From contig NZ_JHZK01000002.1 of NCBI RefSeq assembly GCF_000688515.1, positions 186,001 to 250,000 of the forward strand: DNA of 64,000 bases. The letters are read 5' to 3'. Under the pieces are notes generated by a model that worked only from the letters and a program-made list of their open reading frames with translations, searched no databases and was not told the DNA's origin. Below, in pieces: positions 1 to 7,483 of the stretch (its first letter is position 1; every line of letters starts with the position of its first letter). A program made the translations under genes and the position numbers. This stretch comes from Afifella pfennigii DSM 17143. GTDB taxonomy: Bacteria > Pseudomonadota > Alphaproteobacteria > Rhizobiales > Afifellaceae.

Positions 1-59
1 ACGCGCTTGCCATGACGCAGGCCATTCGCGGTCAGGAAGGCCCGTGGCGCGAACCATGA
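1..59 (+). CDS. C-terminal fragment of the gene upstream of folK (possibly folP or folB)
   Basis: A reading frame enters from the left edge and ends at TGA 57-59. Its visible tail reads ALAMTQAIRG and then QEGPWREP. The stop overlaps the ATG of folK at 56 in an ATGA arrangement, which suggests translational coupling. In many alphaproteobacteria folK follows folP and/or folB, and the ALAMTQAIRG tail is more like a dihydropteroate synthase end than a FolB end. Too little is visible to decide. Confidence 0.4.
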   Translation, partial: ALAMTQAIRGQEGPWREP

Positions 60-559
60 GAGGCGTCAGGGCCGTCCTCGGCCTCGGCGGCAATCTCGGC
101 GAGCCGGCCGAGGCCTTCCGCCAAGCCGCGGCGCTGCTGCAAGCGCGGGACGCGGTGAAGGTGCTGGCCTCCGCGCCGATCTATGCCAGCGCGCCCTGGG
201 GCATGACCGATCAGCCGGATTTCCTCAACAGCGCGCTCCTCGTCGAAACGACGCTTTCGCCGCGCGGGCTTCTGGAGACGATCCTCGGCGTGGAGCGGCA
301 ACTCGGCCGCGTGCGCGAGACGCGCTGGGGTCCGCGCGCCATCGATATCGACATCCTCGTCTATGGCGAGACGGAGGTGGAGGAGGCGGGCCTTGCTATC
401 CCGCATCCCTTTCTCGCCGAGCGTGCCTTCGCCCTGAAGCCGCTCTGCGATCTGTGGCCACAAGCGCCGGTGAGAGGGCGGCCCGCTCTGGCATGGCTGG
501 CGGAGCTGGAGGCCGCGGAGCTGCGCCCGGTGGCGCCGGCCGGATGGCACCTGCCATAA
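56..559 (+). CDS. folK: 2-amino-4-hydroxy-6-hydroxymethyldihydropteridine pyrophosphokinase
   Basis: This cytoplasmic folate-pathway enzyme transfers pyrophosphate from ATP to 6-hydroxymethyl-7,8-dihydropterin, the step before dihydropteroate synthase. The 167-residue protein has the usual FolK length. It opens with a glycine-rich strand (VLGLGGNLGEP, normally LGSNLG) and carries the family signature RWGPRAIDIDILVYG near residue 100, including the paired aspartates that bind Mg-ATP. A GTG at 44 is in frame, but ATG 56 is preferred because it overlaps the TGA of the upstream frame (ATGA), typical of coupled fol genes. No strong terminator follows. The call is secure. Confidence 0.93.
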   Translation: MRGVRAVLGLGGNLGEPAEAFRQAAALLQARDAVKVLASAPIYASAPWGMTDQPDFLNSALLVETTLSPRGLLETILGVERQLGRVRETRWGPRAIDIDILVYGETEVEEAGLAIPHPFLAERAFALKPLCDLWPQAPVRGRPALAWLAELEAAELRPVAPAGWHLP

Positions 560-638
560 CACACGGTGTGCCTCTCTCGCGGCGCCGGTAGAGCGCCTGC
601 AGAAGGCGGCCCTTCAGCTCAACGCTCGTTGTCGTCTT

Positions 639-657
639 GGCCGGGCTTGCCCCGGCC
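639..657. repeat. Short palindromic GC-rich element, probably a dispersed repeat
   Basis: GGCCGGG and CCCGGCC flank a 5-base loop in the gap between folK and the aldehyde dehydrogenase. Its surroundings (gtcgtc before it, catccatgtc after it) resemble small palindromic repeats scattered in intergenic DNA of many Rhizobiales. Only one copy is evident in this window, so the repeat status is inference. It could also act as a transcription stop. The rest of the 560-778 gap shows no gene. Confidence 0.4.
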
Positions 658-778
658 ATCCATGTCTCGACCGCCCATCTATCCGCCGTCGCCGCGAGGT
701 CACATAACGCGGACCGGCTTCTGAGACGCCATTGGCCCGGCTTGGTATCCCCGCGCCACTTTGCTCTGAAGCGAAGAT

Positions 779-799
779 GGCCGCGCCATCTGCGCGGCC
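779..799 (-). terminator. Hairpin downstream of the sulfolactate operon
   Basis: GGCCGCGC and GCGCGGCC form a perfect 8-bp stem around a 5-base loop, about 25 bases beyond the aldehyde dehydrogenase stop on the minus strand. A second smaller hairpin (CGCATT/AATGCG, 801-818) lies between it and the stop. There is no clean T-run, so this is either a weak intrinsic terminator or a 3' processing structure. Confidence 0.45.
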
Positions 800-823
800 T
801 CGCATTGCGAAAAATGCGGCGAG

Positions 824-2281
824 CTACATCCCAAGGCCGCCGATGCACACGTATTTGATCTCCAGATAATCGTCGATGCCGTATTTGGAGCCTTCGCGGC
901 CGAGGCCGGATTCCTTGACGCCGCCGAAGGGCGCGACCTCGGTGGTGATGACGCCCTCGTTGACGCCGACGAGGCCGTATTGCAGGCCTTCGGAAACACG
1001 GAACGCGCGGCCGAGATCCTGAGTGAAGAAGTAGCAGGCAAGGCCGTATTCGGTATCGTTGGCGAGCCGGATCGCCTCTTCCTCGGTCTCGAACTTGTAG
1101 AGCGGCGAGACCGGGCCGAAGATCTCCTCCTTGGTGAAGCGCATCTCGTTGGAAGCTTCGGCGATGACGGTCGGCTGGAAGAAGCTGCCGCCCAGCTCGT
1201 GACGCTTGCCGCCGGCGACGACCTTGCCGCCCTTATCGACCGCGTCGGCGATCAACTCCTCCACCTTGGCGACGGCGTTCTCGTCGATGAGGGGCCCCTG
1301 CTGGGTGCCTTCCTCCAGGCCGGAGCCGACCTTCAGCTTCTTCGCCGCCTCGGCGAATTTCTCCACGAAGCGGTCGTAGATGCCGGCCTGCACGTAGAAG
1401 CGGTTGGTGCAGACGCAGGTCTGGCCGGAATTGCGGTACTTGGCGGCGATGCCGCCCGCCACGGCGCGGTCGATATCGGCATCGTCGAAGATGATGAAGG
1501 GCGCGTTGCCGCCAAGCTCCATGGAGACCTTCTTCACCGTATCGGCGGCCTGCTTGAGCAGCACCTTGCCCACTTCGGTGGAGCCGGTGAAGGTAACCTT
1601 CTTCACCGCCGGGCTTTCCATGATGGCGCCGCCGATCTCGCGCGCCGAGCCGGTGACGATGTTGACGACGCCGTCGGGAATGCCGACCTCCTGGCACAGC
1701 GCGCCCCAGGCAAGGCCCGAATAGGGGGTTTGCGTGGCCGGCTTGACGACGGCGGTGCAGCCGGCGGCGATGGCCGGGCCGATCTTGCGCGACAGCATGG
1801 AGGAGGGGAAGTTCCACGGCGTGATGGCGGCAATCACGCCGACCGGTTCCTTGGTCACCATGATGCGGCGGTCCGCCCAGGGCGAGGGAACGATATCGCC
1901 GTAGATGCGCCGGGCCTCTTCGGCGAACCACAAGACATAGGCCGCGCTCATGCCGACCTCGCCCTTGGCTTCCGCCAGCGGCTTGCCCTGCTCCATGGTC
2001 AGAAGCTCGGCGAGCGGATCCTGATTGTCCATGATGGCGTCATGCAGGTCGCGCAGAAGCTTGGCCCGCTCCGCGGCGGTCGTCGCCTTGAAGCTTTCGA
2101 AAGCGGCCGAAGCGGCGGCGATGGCGCGCTCCGTCTCCGCCCGGCCGGCATTGGGCACGGTGCCGATCGTCTCGCCGGTCGCCGGGTTGATGACATCGAT
2201 GGTCTTGCCGGAATCGGCTCCGACCCATTCGCCGCCGATGAGGTTGGCTTCGCGCTTCCAGTAATGCGCTTTCTGCAGCAT
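824..2281 (-). CDS. GabD-family NAD(P)+ aldehyde dehydrogenase; likely 3-sulfolactaldehyde (or succinate-semialdehyde) dehydrogenase
   Basis: This 485-residue class I aldehyde dehydrogenase would oxidise a small acidic aldehyde to the acid. It has the PWNFP segment (Asn157), the general base Glu255 in MELGGN, and the nucleophile Cys289 in SGQTCVCTNRF, all typical of GabD. By sequence alone it would be called succinate-semialdehyde dehydrogenase. However, GabD-family enzymes are the known sulfolactaldehyde dehydrogenases of sulfo-Entner-Doudoroff organisms (Pseudomonas putida SQ1, Rhizobium leguminosarum). Here the gene is last in an operon with SlcC- and ComC-like sulfolactate dehydrogenases, starting 3 bases after the previous stop. 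Sulfolactaldehyde to (S)-sulfolactate is therefore the favoured role, by inference. Confidence 0.85.
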   Translation of the reverse strand: MLQKAHYWKREANLIGGEWVGADSGKTIDVINPATGETIGTVPNAGRAETERAIAAASAAFESFKATTAAERAKLLRDLHDAIMDNQDPLAELLTMEQGKPLAEAKGEVGMSAAYVLWFAEEARRIYGDIVPSPWADRRIMVTKEPVGVIAAITPWNFPSSMLSRKIGPAIAAGCTAVVKPATQTPYSGLAWGALCQEVGIPDGVVNIVTGSAREIGGAIMESPAVKKVTFTGSTEVGKVLLKQAADTVKKVSMELGGNAPFIIFDDADIDRAVAGGIAAKYRNSGQTCVCTNRFYVQAGIYDRFVEKFAEAAKKLKVGSGLEEGTQQGPLIDENAVAKVEELIADAVDKGGKVVAGGKRHELGGSFFQPTVIAEASNEMRFTKEEIFGPVSPLYKFETEEEAIRLANDTEYGLACYFFTQDLGRAFRVSEGLQYGLVGVNEGVITTEVAPFGGVKESGLGREGSKYGIDDYLEIKYVCIGGLGM

Positions 2282-2284
2282 GTC

Positions 2285-3295
2285 CTACTCCCGTGTTCCT
2301 GCGGCGATCGCCTCAGCCTCGGCGATTAGCTCGTCGGCGAGATCGATGCCACCCTTTTCCGCCGCATGTCGAAGGGCTTGGCGGCGTCTTCCCGGCAGCC
2401 GCGCATCGCCGTCGGCGGCGATCGCCTCGGCGAGCTCGGCGAAGCGGGCGGTGGCGCCGGTGCCGAGCGCGGCCGGATCGATGGCGATGATGGTCTGGCC
2501 GACGCCGGGCGGGCTGCCTTCAGCATCGAAGAACGAGCTCGCCTGACCGGCATAGTTGGCGCCGGTGAGCCCCGCGGCAAGCATCTCCACCATCAGCGCC
2601 AGCGCCGTGCCCTTGGCCTCGCCGAGCGGTGCCATGGTGCCGGCAAGGCCCTCGGCGGGGTCGCTCGTCGGCCTTCCTTCACGGTCGAAGGCCCAGCCTT
2701 CCGGGATCGTCTCTCCCTTCTGCCTCGCCGCCATCACCTTGCCGCGCGCCACCTTGGAGAGCGACAAGTCGATGACCACCGGATCGGCGCCGGCGAGCGG
2801 GGCGGCAAAGCCGATCGGATTGGTGCCGAAGAGCGCTCGGCGGCCGCCCCAGGGCGCCATGGCGCCCGGCGTGTTGGCGAACATCAGCGCCACCAGCCCC
2901 TTTTCGGCGAAGGCTTCCACGGCAAGGCCGACGACGCCGCAATGCCCGGAGCGGCGGATGCCGGCGAGCGCCACGCCCTGACGGCGCGCCATCTCCGGCA
3001 ATGTCTCAACGGCAAGGTCGAGCGCCGGATAGGCAAAGCCGTTCGCCGCGTCGATGGCGAGCGTGCCCGGCCGCGTCGTTTCTGCGCGCGGCACCGCGTG
3101 GCCATCGACCTTGCCGCTGCGCGCCTGCGCGGCGTAGGCGGAAAGGCGCCTGAGGCCGTGGCCGGCCTGGCCGGTCGCCTCCGCCCCCGTCAGCGCTCTG
3201 GCGACGGAAGCGGCGTTCGCCTCGCTGACGCGCGAGGCAAGGAGCGCGCGCCGGATGAGGTCGTCGATATCGGCAAGCGTCAGACGCCTCGTCAT
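2285..3295 (-). CDS. comC: Ldh/malate dehydrogenase-family oxidoreductase, ComC-like (R)-sulfolactate dehydrogenase
   Basis: This 336-residue enzyme belongs to the LDH2/MDH2 family of NAD(P)-dependent 2-hydroxyacid dehydrogenases, unrelated to the Rossmann-type enzymes. His46 in the QAGHGLRR segment matches the family's conserved N-terminal histidine motif. GTNPIGFAAP and a DLSLSKVARGK stretch are also typical. ComC reduces sulfopyruvate to (R)-sulfolactate. Pairing it with an SlcC-type enzyme is the known Chromohalobacter salexigens arrangement, in which the two dehydrogenases racemise sulfolactate. Its ATG overlaps the slcC stop (ATGA), so the two are coupled. The exact substrate is inferred from this pairing and from nearby suyAB. 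Confidence 0.75.
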   Translation of the reverse strand: MTRRLTLADIDDLIRRALLASRVSEANAASVARALTGAEATGQAGHGLRRLSAYAAQARSGKVDGHAVPRAETTRPGTLAIDAANGFAYPALDLAVETLPEMARRQGVALAGIRRSGHCGVVGLAVEAFAEKGLVALMFANTPGAMAPWGGRRALFGTNPIGFAAPLAGADPVVIDLSLSKVARGKVMAARQKGETIPEGWAFDREGRPTSDPAEGLAGTMAPLGEAKGTALALMVEMLAAGLTGANYAGQASSFFDAEGSPPGVGQTIIAIDPAALGTGATARFAELAEAIAADGDARLPGRRRQALRHAAEKGGIDLADELIAEAEAIAAGTRE

Positions 3296-4227
3296 TTGCC
3301 GCCCTCCAGATGGCGGATCACGCTGTCTGCGGTCACGCCGGAGACGCGCTCGTTCGCCTCCACCGAGAGACCGGCGATATGCGGCGTCAAGATGACGTTG
3401 GAAAGGCCGGCGAAGCGGCCGCCCGCCTCGGCGGTCAAGGGCTCGGTTTCGAAGACGTCGAGGGCCGCGCCGCCGAGCCGGCCCTGGCGGAGCGCGTCCA
3501 CGAGCGCCTCCTCGTCGACGACGCCGCCCCGCGCGGCGTTGATGACGACGGCGCCCGCCTTCATGCGGGCTATGGCGGCGCCGTCGATGAGATGCCGCGT
3601 CGTCTCCGTCAGCGGCAGGTGCAGGCTGACGACATCGGCTTCGGCAAGCAGCGTCTCCAGCTCCACCTTGCGGGCCTCAGCCCAGGCCCTGTCGCTCGCC
3701 GGCACATGCGGGTCGCTCGCCACCACCTCCATGCCGAGAGCGCGGGCGCGGCTCGCCGCGGCGCGGGCGATGCCGCCGAAGCCGATAAGGCCGATCACCT
3801 TGCCGCTCGCCTCTCGGCCCGCCATCAGCGCCTGCCTCGGCCAGTCTCCGGCGGTCACGCGGTCAGAGGCGAGATAGGCGCCGCGCAGGAGCATCAGCGC
3901 GGCGGTGACGACATATTCGGCGACTGAGAGGTCGTTGGCGCCCCTTGCCGGATAGACGGCGATGCCCCGACGCTCGCAAGCGGCCATGTCGATATTGTCG
4001 AGACCGACGCCGAGCCTGCCGACGCATTCCAGCCCGTCGGCGCCCGACAGGAGGTCTGCGCTCACCTGCGTCCGATTGCGCACGATAAGGGCGCGGGCCT
4101 CCGCTATCTCGTTCTTGAGGCGCGATGGCGCCTCCGCGAGGCCGGGATCGTAAAGCGTCGAAAAGCGGTCCTTGAGGCGTGCCACGGCGGGCTCGTCCAT
4201 GAACTCGGATATGACGATGTCGGGCAT
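3292..4227 (-). CDS. slcC: D-isomer-specific 2-hydroxyacid dehydrogenase, SlcC-like (S)-sulfolactate dehydrogenase
   Basis: This 311-residue NAD-dependent dehydrogenase has a Rossmann fingerprint at GLIGFGGIAR (146-155) and the family catalytic triad Arg233 (AARGG), Glu262 (ETEP) and His283 (TPHIAG). The opening IVISEFMDE is characteristic of the subgroup that holds (S)-sulfolactate dehydrogenase. It would oxidise (S)-sulfolactate to sulfopyruvate, which ComC then reduces to the (R) isomer used by SuyAB. It lies 18 bases after the fused TTT permease gene and overlaps comC by an ATGA. A phosphoglycerate- or glycerate-type substrate cannot be excluded from sequence alone. Confidence 0.78.
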   Translation of the reverse strand: MPDIVISEFMDEPAVARLKDRFSTLYDPGLAEAPSRLKNEIAEARALIVRNRTQVSADLLSGADGLECVGRLGVGLDNIDMAACERRGIAVYPARGANDLSVAEYVVTAALMLLRGAYLASDRVTAGDWPRQALMAGREASGKVIGLIGFGGIARAAASRARALGMEVVASDPHVPASDRAWAEARKVELETLLAEADVVSLHLPLTETTRHLIDGAAIARMKAGAVVINAARGGVVDEEALVDALRQGRLGGAALDVFETEPLTAEAGGRFAGLSNVILTPHIAGLSVEANERVSGVTADSVIRHLEGGK

Positions 4228-4245
4228 GGGGTCTCGGAAGATGTC

Positions 4246-6228
4246 TCAGAAAAGGCGGCCTTCCGGCAAGGGCACGTAGAGCGCGTAGCGGAAGAGCGCG
4301 GTGAAGGCGATGACGATGAAAAGGCCGGCGAGCGGGAAGAGGAGCGCCCGGCGCAAGGTCCAGGCGTCGTGCATGGCGACCAGGATGAGGGCCATGAAGG
4401 CGCCGATCATCGCCGCGAGGAAGCCGATCCACGGCAGCGCCAGCGCGGCCGCCAGCATGACGAGGAGCAGCGCGACGCGGCGGATTGTCGAGCCGGGATG
4501 CGGCGCGGCGCGGTTGCGCAGGCCAAGGAGCGCGCGCACCACCGCCGTCAGGGACGCGAGGATGAGCACGATAGCGACGGCTTGCGGGAAGACCGCCGAA
4601 TCCGGATCGCTGTAGCCGGCCGCGTCGACAAGGGCGAGGACGCCGATGCCGGCAAGGAGGAGACCGACGACGAGGGAGCCGGTATCGACCGGGCCGCGCT
4701 CGCTCGTCGGCGCCAGAACCATGCCGATGCCCGGCCCCTCGCGCCAGCGCGCGATGCGCGATTTAACCAGCGGCCAGAGCAGCGACAGCAGCGTGAAGGC
4801 GATGATGGCGAGCGAGATCGGCCGGCCGAAGAACATGCCGGGCAGATCGCCGACGGCCGTGCCGATGGTCCAGGCCTGCACGAAGCCCTGTTCGGCGATC
4901 GGTCCGAGGATGAGGCCGAGCACGATGGGCGAGACGGCGAAGCCGAAACGCGCCAGCGCCCAGCCGATCGCCCCCAGCACGATCATGATCACCACGTCGG
5001 AGCCGTTGTTGCGGATGGCGTAGGTGCCGATGACGGTCATGAAGGCGACGGCGGGAACCAGGATCGCCTTGGGGATGGTGACGATGGTCTTGTAGGCGTA
5101 GCGGCCGATGAGAAGGCCCGTCGGCAGCATCAGGAGCGTCGCCAGGAAGAGGCCCCAGACGAAGGTGTAGACGATGGAGCCCTGCGCCTCGAAGAGCTGC
5201 GGTCCGGTGCGCACGCCCTGGACCAGGAGCGCGCCGAGGATGACGGCATCGGGCGGCGTGCCCGGTATGCCGAGGACGAGGGTCGGGATGAAGCCGCCGC
5301 CGACGGTGGCGTTGTTGGCCGATTCGGTGGCGAGGATGCCACCGGGCTCGCCCTTGCCGTAGGCCTGATCGGGACGGGCGGTGCGCCGCGCCTCCGAATA
5401 GGCGACGAGACCGGCGACCGAACCGCCGGCGCCCGGCAAAATGCCGACGAGCGTGCCGACGACGGAGGAGCGCAGGAGGTTGAACTTGTTCCTCAACAGG
5501 GAGCCCCAGGCCTCGCCGAGACGGAAGCCGCGCGAGGTCGATTCCACCTTCAGATGGCGGTCGGGCGTCGCCACGAGATCGATGAGGACCGGGATGCAGT
5601 AGAGCCCGATGAGGGCGGCGACCACCTGGATGCCGCCGATCATCACCTGCGAGCCGAAGGTGAGACGGATATCGGCGGAGACTTCCGCGACGCCGATGGT
5701 GGAAAGGAGCAGGCCGAAGGCGCCGCCGGCGAGCCCCTTGACCAGGGAGCCCTCCGACAAGGCGGCGATGAGCGAAAGGCCGAAGATCGCCAGCCAGAAA
5801 TATTCCACCGGGCCGAAGGCGAGCGCGACCCGCGACAGGGGCGGGGCGAGCGTCAACAGGAAAAGAGCGCCGACGAGGCCGCCGCAGACGGAGGCAAGGC
5901 ACGCGATGGTGACGGCGAGGTCGCCATCGCCCCGGCGCGCCATCGGATAGCCGTCGAAGGTCGTGGCGATCGCCGAGGGCGTGCCCGGCGTGTTGAGGAG
6001 GATCGCCGAATAGGCGCCGCCATAGATGGCGCCGGTATAGATGGCGCCGAGAAGGATGAGCGCGGAGGCGGGGGCGAGGGTGAAGGTGAGCGGCACCAGG
6101 ACGGCGACGGCCATCGTCGCCGTCAGCCCGGGGATGGAGCCGATCACCGTGCCCGCCGTCACCCCAAGCAGCGCGAAGGCGAGGTTGAGCGGCGTCAGCG
6201 CTTCCAGGAAGTGCTCAAAGCCCGTCAT
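4246..6228 (-). CDS. Fused TctA-TctB permease of a tripartite tricarboxylate transporter (sulfolactate-type)
   Basis: This 660-residue inner-membrane protein combines both membrane subunits of a TTT system. Residues 1 to about 500 are TctA-like, with two glycine-rich repeats (GTVIGSIPGLTATMA near 26 and GTLVGILPGAGGSVAG near 270) and the conserved AIYTGAIYGGAYSAILLNTPG and TLVLGIPGTPPDAV segments. After a short charged linker, residues about 515-660 form a TctB-like small subunit with four hydrophobic segments. TctA and TctB are normally separate genes, as in the other three systems of this window. The neighbouring SlcC/ComC genes suggest sulfolactate uptake, comparable to SlcHFG. A hairpin lies between it and the upstream binding-protein gene. 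Confidence 0.88.
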   Translation of the reverse strand: MTGFEHFLEALTPLNLAFALLGVTAGTVIGSIPGLTATMAVAVLVPLTFTLAPASALILLGAIYTGAIYGGAYSAILLNTPGTPSAIATTFDGYPMARRGDGDLAVTIACLASVCGGLVGALFLLTLAPPLSRVALAFGPVEYFWLAIFGLSLIAALSEGSLVKGLAGGAFGLLLSTIGVAEVSADIRLTFGSQVMIGGIQVVAALIGLYCIPVLIDLVATPDRHLKVESTSRGFRLGEAWGSLLRNKFNLLRSSVVGTLVGILPGAGGSVAGLVAYSEARRTARPDQAYGKGEPGGILATESANNATVGGGFIPTLVLGIPGTPPDAVILGALLVQGVRTGPQLFEAQGSIVYTFVWGLFLATLLMLPTGLLIGRYAYKTIVTIPKAILVPAVAFMTVIGTYAIRNNGSDVVIMIVLGAIGWALARFGFAVSPIVLGLILGPIAEQGFVQAWTIGTAVGDLPGMFFGRPISLAIIAFTLLSLLWPLVKSRIARWREGPGIGMVLAPTSERGPVDTGSLVVGLLLAGIGVLALVDAAGYSDPDSAVFPQAVAIVLILASLTAVVRALLGLRNRAAPHPGSTIRRVALLLVMLAAALALPWIGFLAAMIGAFMALILVAMHDAWTLRRALLFPLAGLFIVIAFTALFRYALYVPLPEGRLF

Positions 6229-6258
6229 GAAACTGGCCGATCGATGAAAGGAGACGGA

Positions 6259-6279
6259 CCGCCCGCAACAAGCGGGCGG
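6259..6279 (-). terminator. Intra-operon hairpin between tctC and the fused permease gene
   Basis: CCGCCCGC and GCGGGCGG form a perfect 8-bp stem with a 5-base loop in the 102-base gap after the binding-protein gene. There is no T-run. Such a structure commonly stabilises or partly terminates the message, so that the periplasmic binding protein is made in excess of the permease. Comparable hairpins occupy the same place in two other TTT operons here. Confidence 0.6.
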
Positions 6280-6330
6280 CCGGAGCTCGGCTGGCGCCTT
6301 CCGCTGCCGGGCAAGACGCCAGCATGCCCG

Positions 6331-7287
6331 CTAGTTGAGGATGCCGGCTTCTTTGGCCGCGGACAGATACTGATCGCGGCGCTCGTCTATCCAGCCCTGC
6401 ATGTCGCCATAGGGCACGTCGATGAGCGCGAAGCCCCCGTCGAGCATCTTCTTCTGGAAATCCGGGTCGGCGTTGATTTCGCCGATCATCTCAGACCAGG
6501 CCTGCCGGGTCTCCTCCGAGACGCCATCGGGAACGGCGATGCCGCGATAGGCGCCGCCGACCAGATCGAAGCCGAGCTCCTTGAAGGTCGGAACGTCGGG
6601 AAAGAGCGGGTGCCGCTCTTCCATGGCGACGGCCAGAAGCCGCACCTGGTCGCCCTGCTGCGAGCCGACCGTGGTGTAGCCCCATTCGGCCATGACCTGG
6701 TTGCCGAGCAGCGCCTGCACGGCCGCGCCGGTTCCCTTGAAGGGCACATAGGTGGTGGTGATCTCGGCGAGCTGGTCGAAATTCACCTGGGCCAGATGGT
6801 TGGCCGTGCCCTTGCCGGAGCCGGAGAGGGTGAGCTTGCCGGGGTTCTCCTTGGCATAGTCGATGAGATCCTGAAGCGTCTGGAAATCGCTGTCGGCGCG
6901 CACCACGATGGCGTCGGGCGTGTAGTGGAACCAGTAGACCGGCACCAGGCCGTCGGTGGTGTAGCCGACATCCTTCTGGGCGGGCTGGATGACGATATGC
7001 GGCAGGTTCACGCCCATGATCGTGTAGCCGTCATCGGCCATGGTATTGAGCTGCGACCAGCCGACCGCGCCGCCGCCGCCTTCCTTGTAGGAGATGACCA
7101 GATCCTGGCCGAACTTGTCCTTGAAGAAGGGCTGTTGCAGGCGCGCGGAGATATCGGATTCGCCGCCGGGGCCGAAGGGGATGATGTATTCGACCGGCTT
7201 TTCGGGAAAATCCTGCGCCAGCGCCGCGCCGCCGAGGCCGGTCAGGCCGAGGCCGAGAGCCATCGCCTTGATTACGGATCTCTTCAT
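6331..7287 (-). CDS. TTT solute-binding protein (TctC/Bug family), sulfolactate-type
   Basis: This is the periplasmic receptor of the TTT system, 318 residues. The first 25 residues are a signal peptide (basic start MKRSVIK, hydrophobic core, ALA-QD cleavage). The mature protein begins DFPEKPVEYIIPFGPGGESD, which is the Bug-family ligand loop, and later has the LFPDVPTFKELGFD signature. An in-frame start 24 codons earlier was not used because ATG 7287 follows a good GGAGGA and opens directly into the signal peptide. It is the first gene of the leftward operon with the fused TctAB, SlcC, ComC and aldehyde dehydrogenase. The ligand is inferred to be sulfolactate. Confidence 0.88.
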   Translation of the reverse strand: MKRSVIKAMALGLGLTGLGGAALAQDFPEKPVEYIIPFGPGGESDISARLQQPFFKDKFGQDLVISYKEGGGGAVGWSQLNTMADDGYTIMGVNLPHIVIQPAQKDVGYTTDGLVPVYWFHYTPDAIVVRADSDFQTLQDLIDYAKENPGKLTLSGSGKGTANHLAQVNFDQLAEITTTYVPFKGTGAAVQALLGNQVMAEWGYTTVGSQQGDQVRLLAVAMEERHPLFPDVPTFKELGFDLVGGAYRGIAVPDGVSEETRQAWSEMIGEINADPDFQKKMLDGGFALIDVPYGDMQGWIDERRDQYLSAAKEAGILN

Positions 7288-7436
7288 AGCTTCCTCCGTG
7301 TTGCTCGCTTGGGTTTTCGGCTTTCTACAGGCCCTTCTTCGTTGGGACCGTTGAGACAAATTGGCGCCCTCTTCTGCTTTGAAAGCAAGGTTTTATGCCG
7401 CCAATGAAGCTGCCGACCGGATCGGTGGGGCCTTGA

Positions 7437-7450
7437 TTGACCTCGATCAA
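7437..7450 (+). promoter_or_regulatory. FNR/FixK-type box upstream of hemN
   Basis: TTGACCTCGATCAA matches the CRP/FNR-family half-sites TTGA-N6-TCAA perfectly. It is centred 40.5 bases before the hemN ATG. A class II activator site sits about 41.5 bases before the transcription start. If this is one, the transcript would begin within a base of the start codon, giving a leaderless message. FNR/FixK control fits an oxygen-independent enzyme. Confidence 0.7.
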
Positions 7451-7483
7451 GGCGAACCGGGGCACTGTCCGCAAGATGCGGCC

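Noticed and set aside
824-2281. Annotation as a plain GABA-pathway gabD
   Set aside because: No GABA transaminase is near and the operon partners are sulfolactate dehydrogenases. Kept as an alternative, but sulfolactaldehyde dehydrogenase fits the context better.
4369-7407. A 1012-codon open frame on the plus strand
   Set aside because: It runs antisense to the fused TTT permease and the receptor gene, whose motifs are clear. Long antisense frames are expected in GC-rich DNA, and this one shows low-complexity Arg/Asp/Gly/Glu text and no family features.
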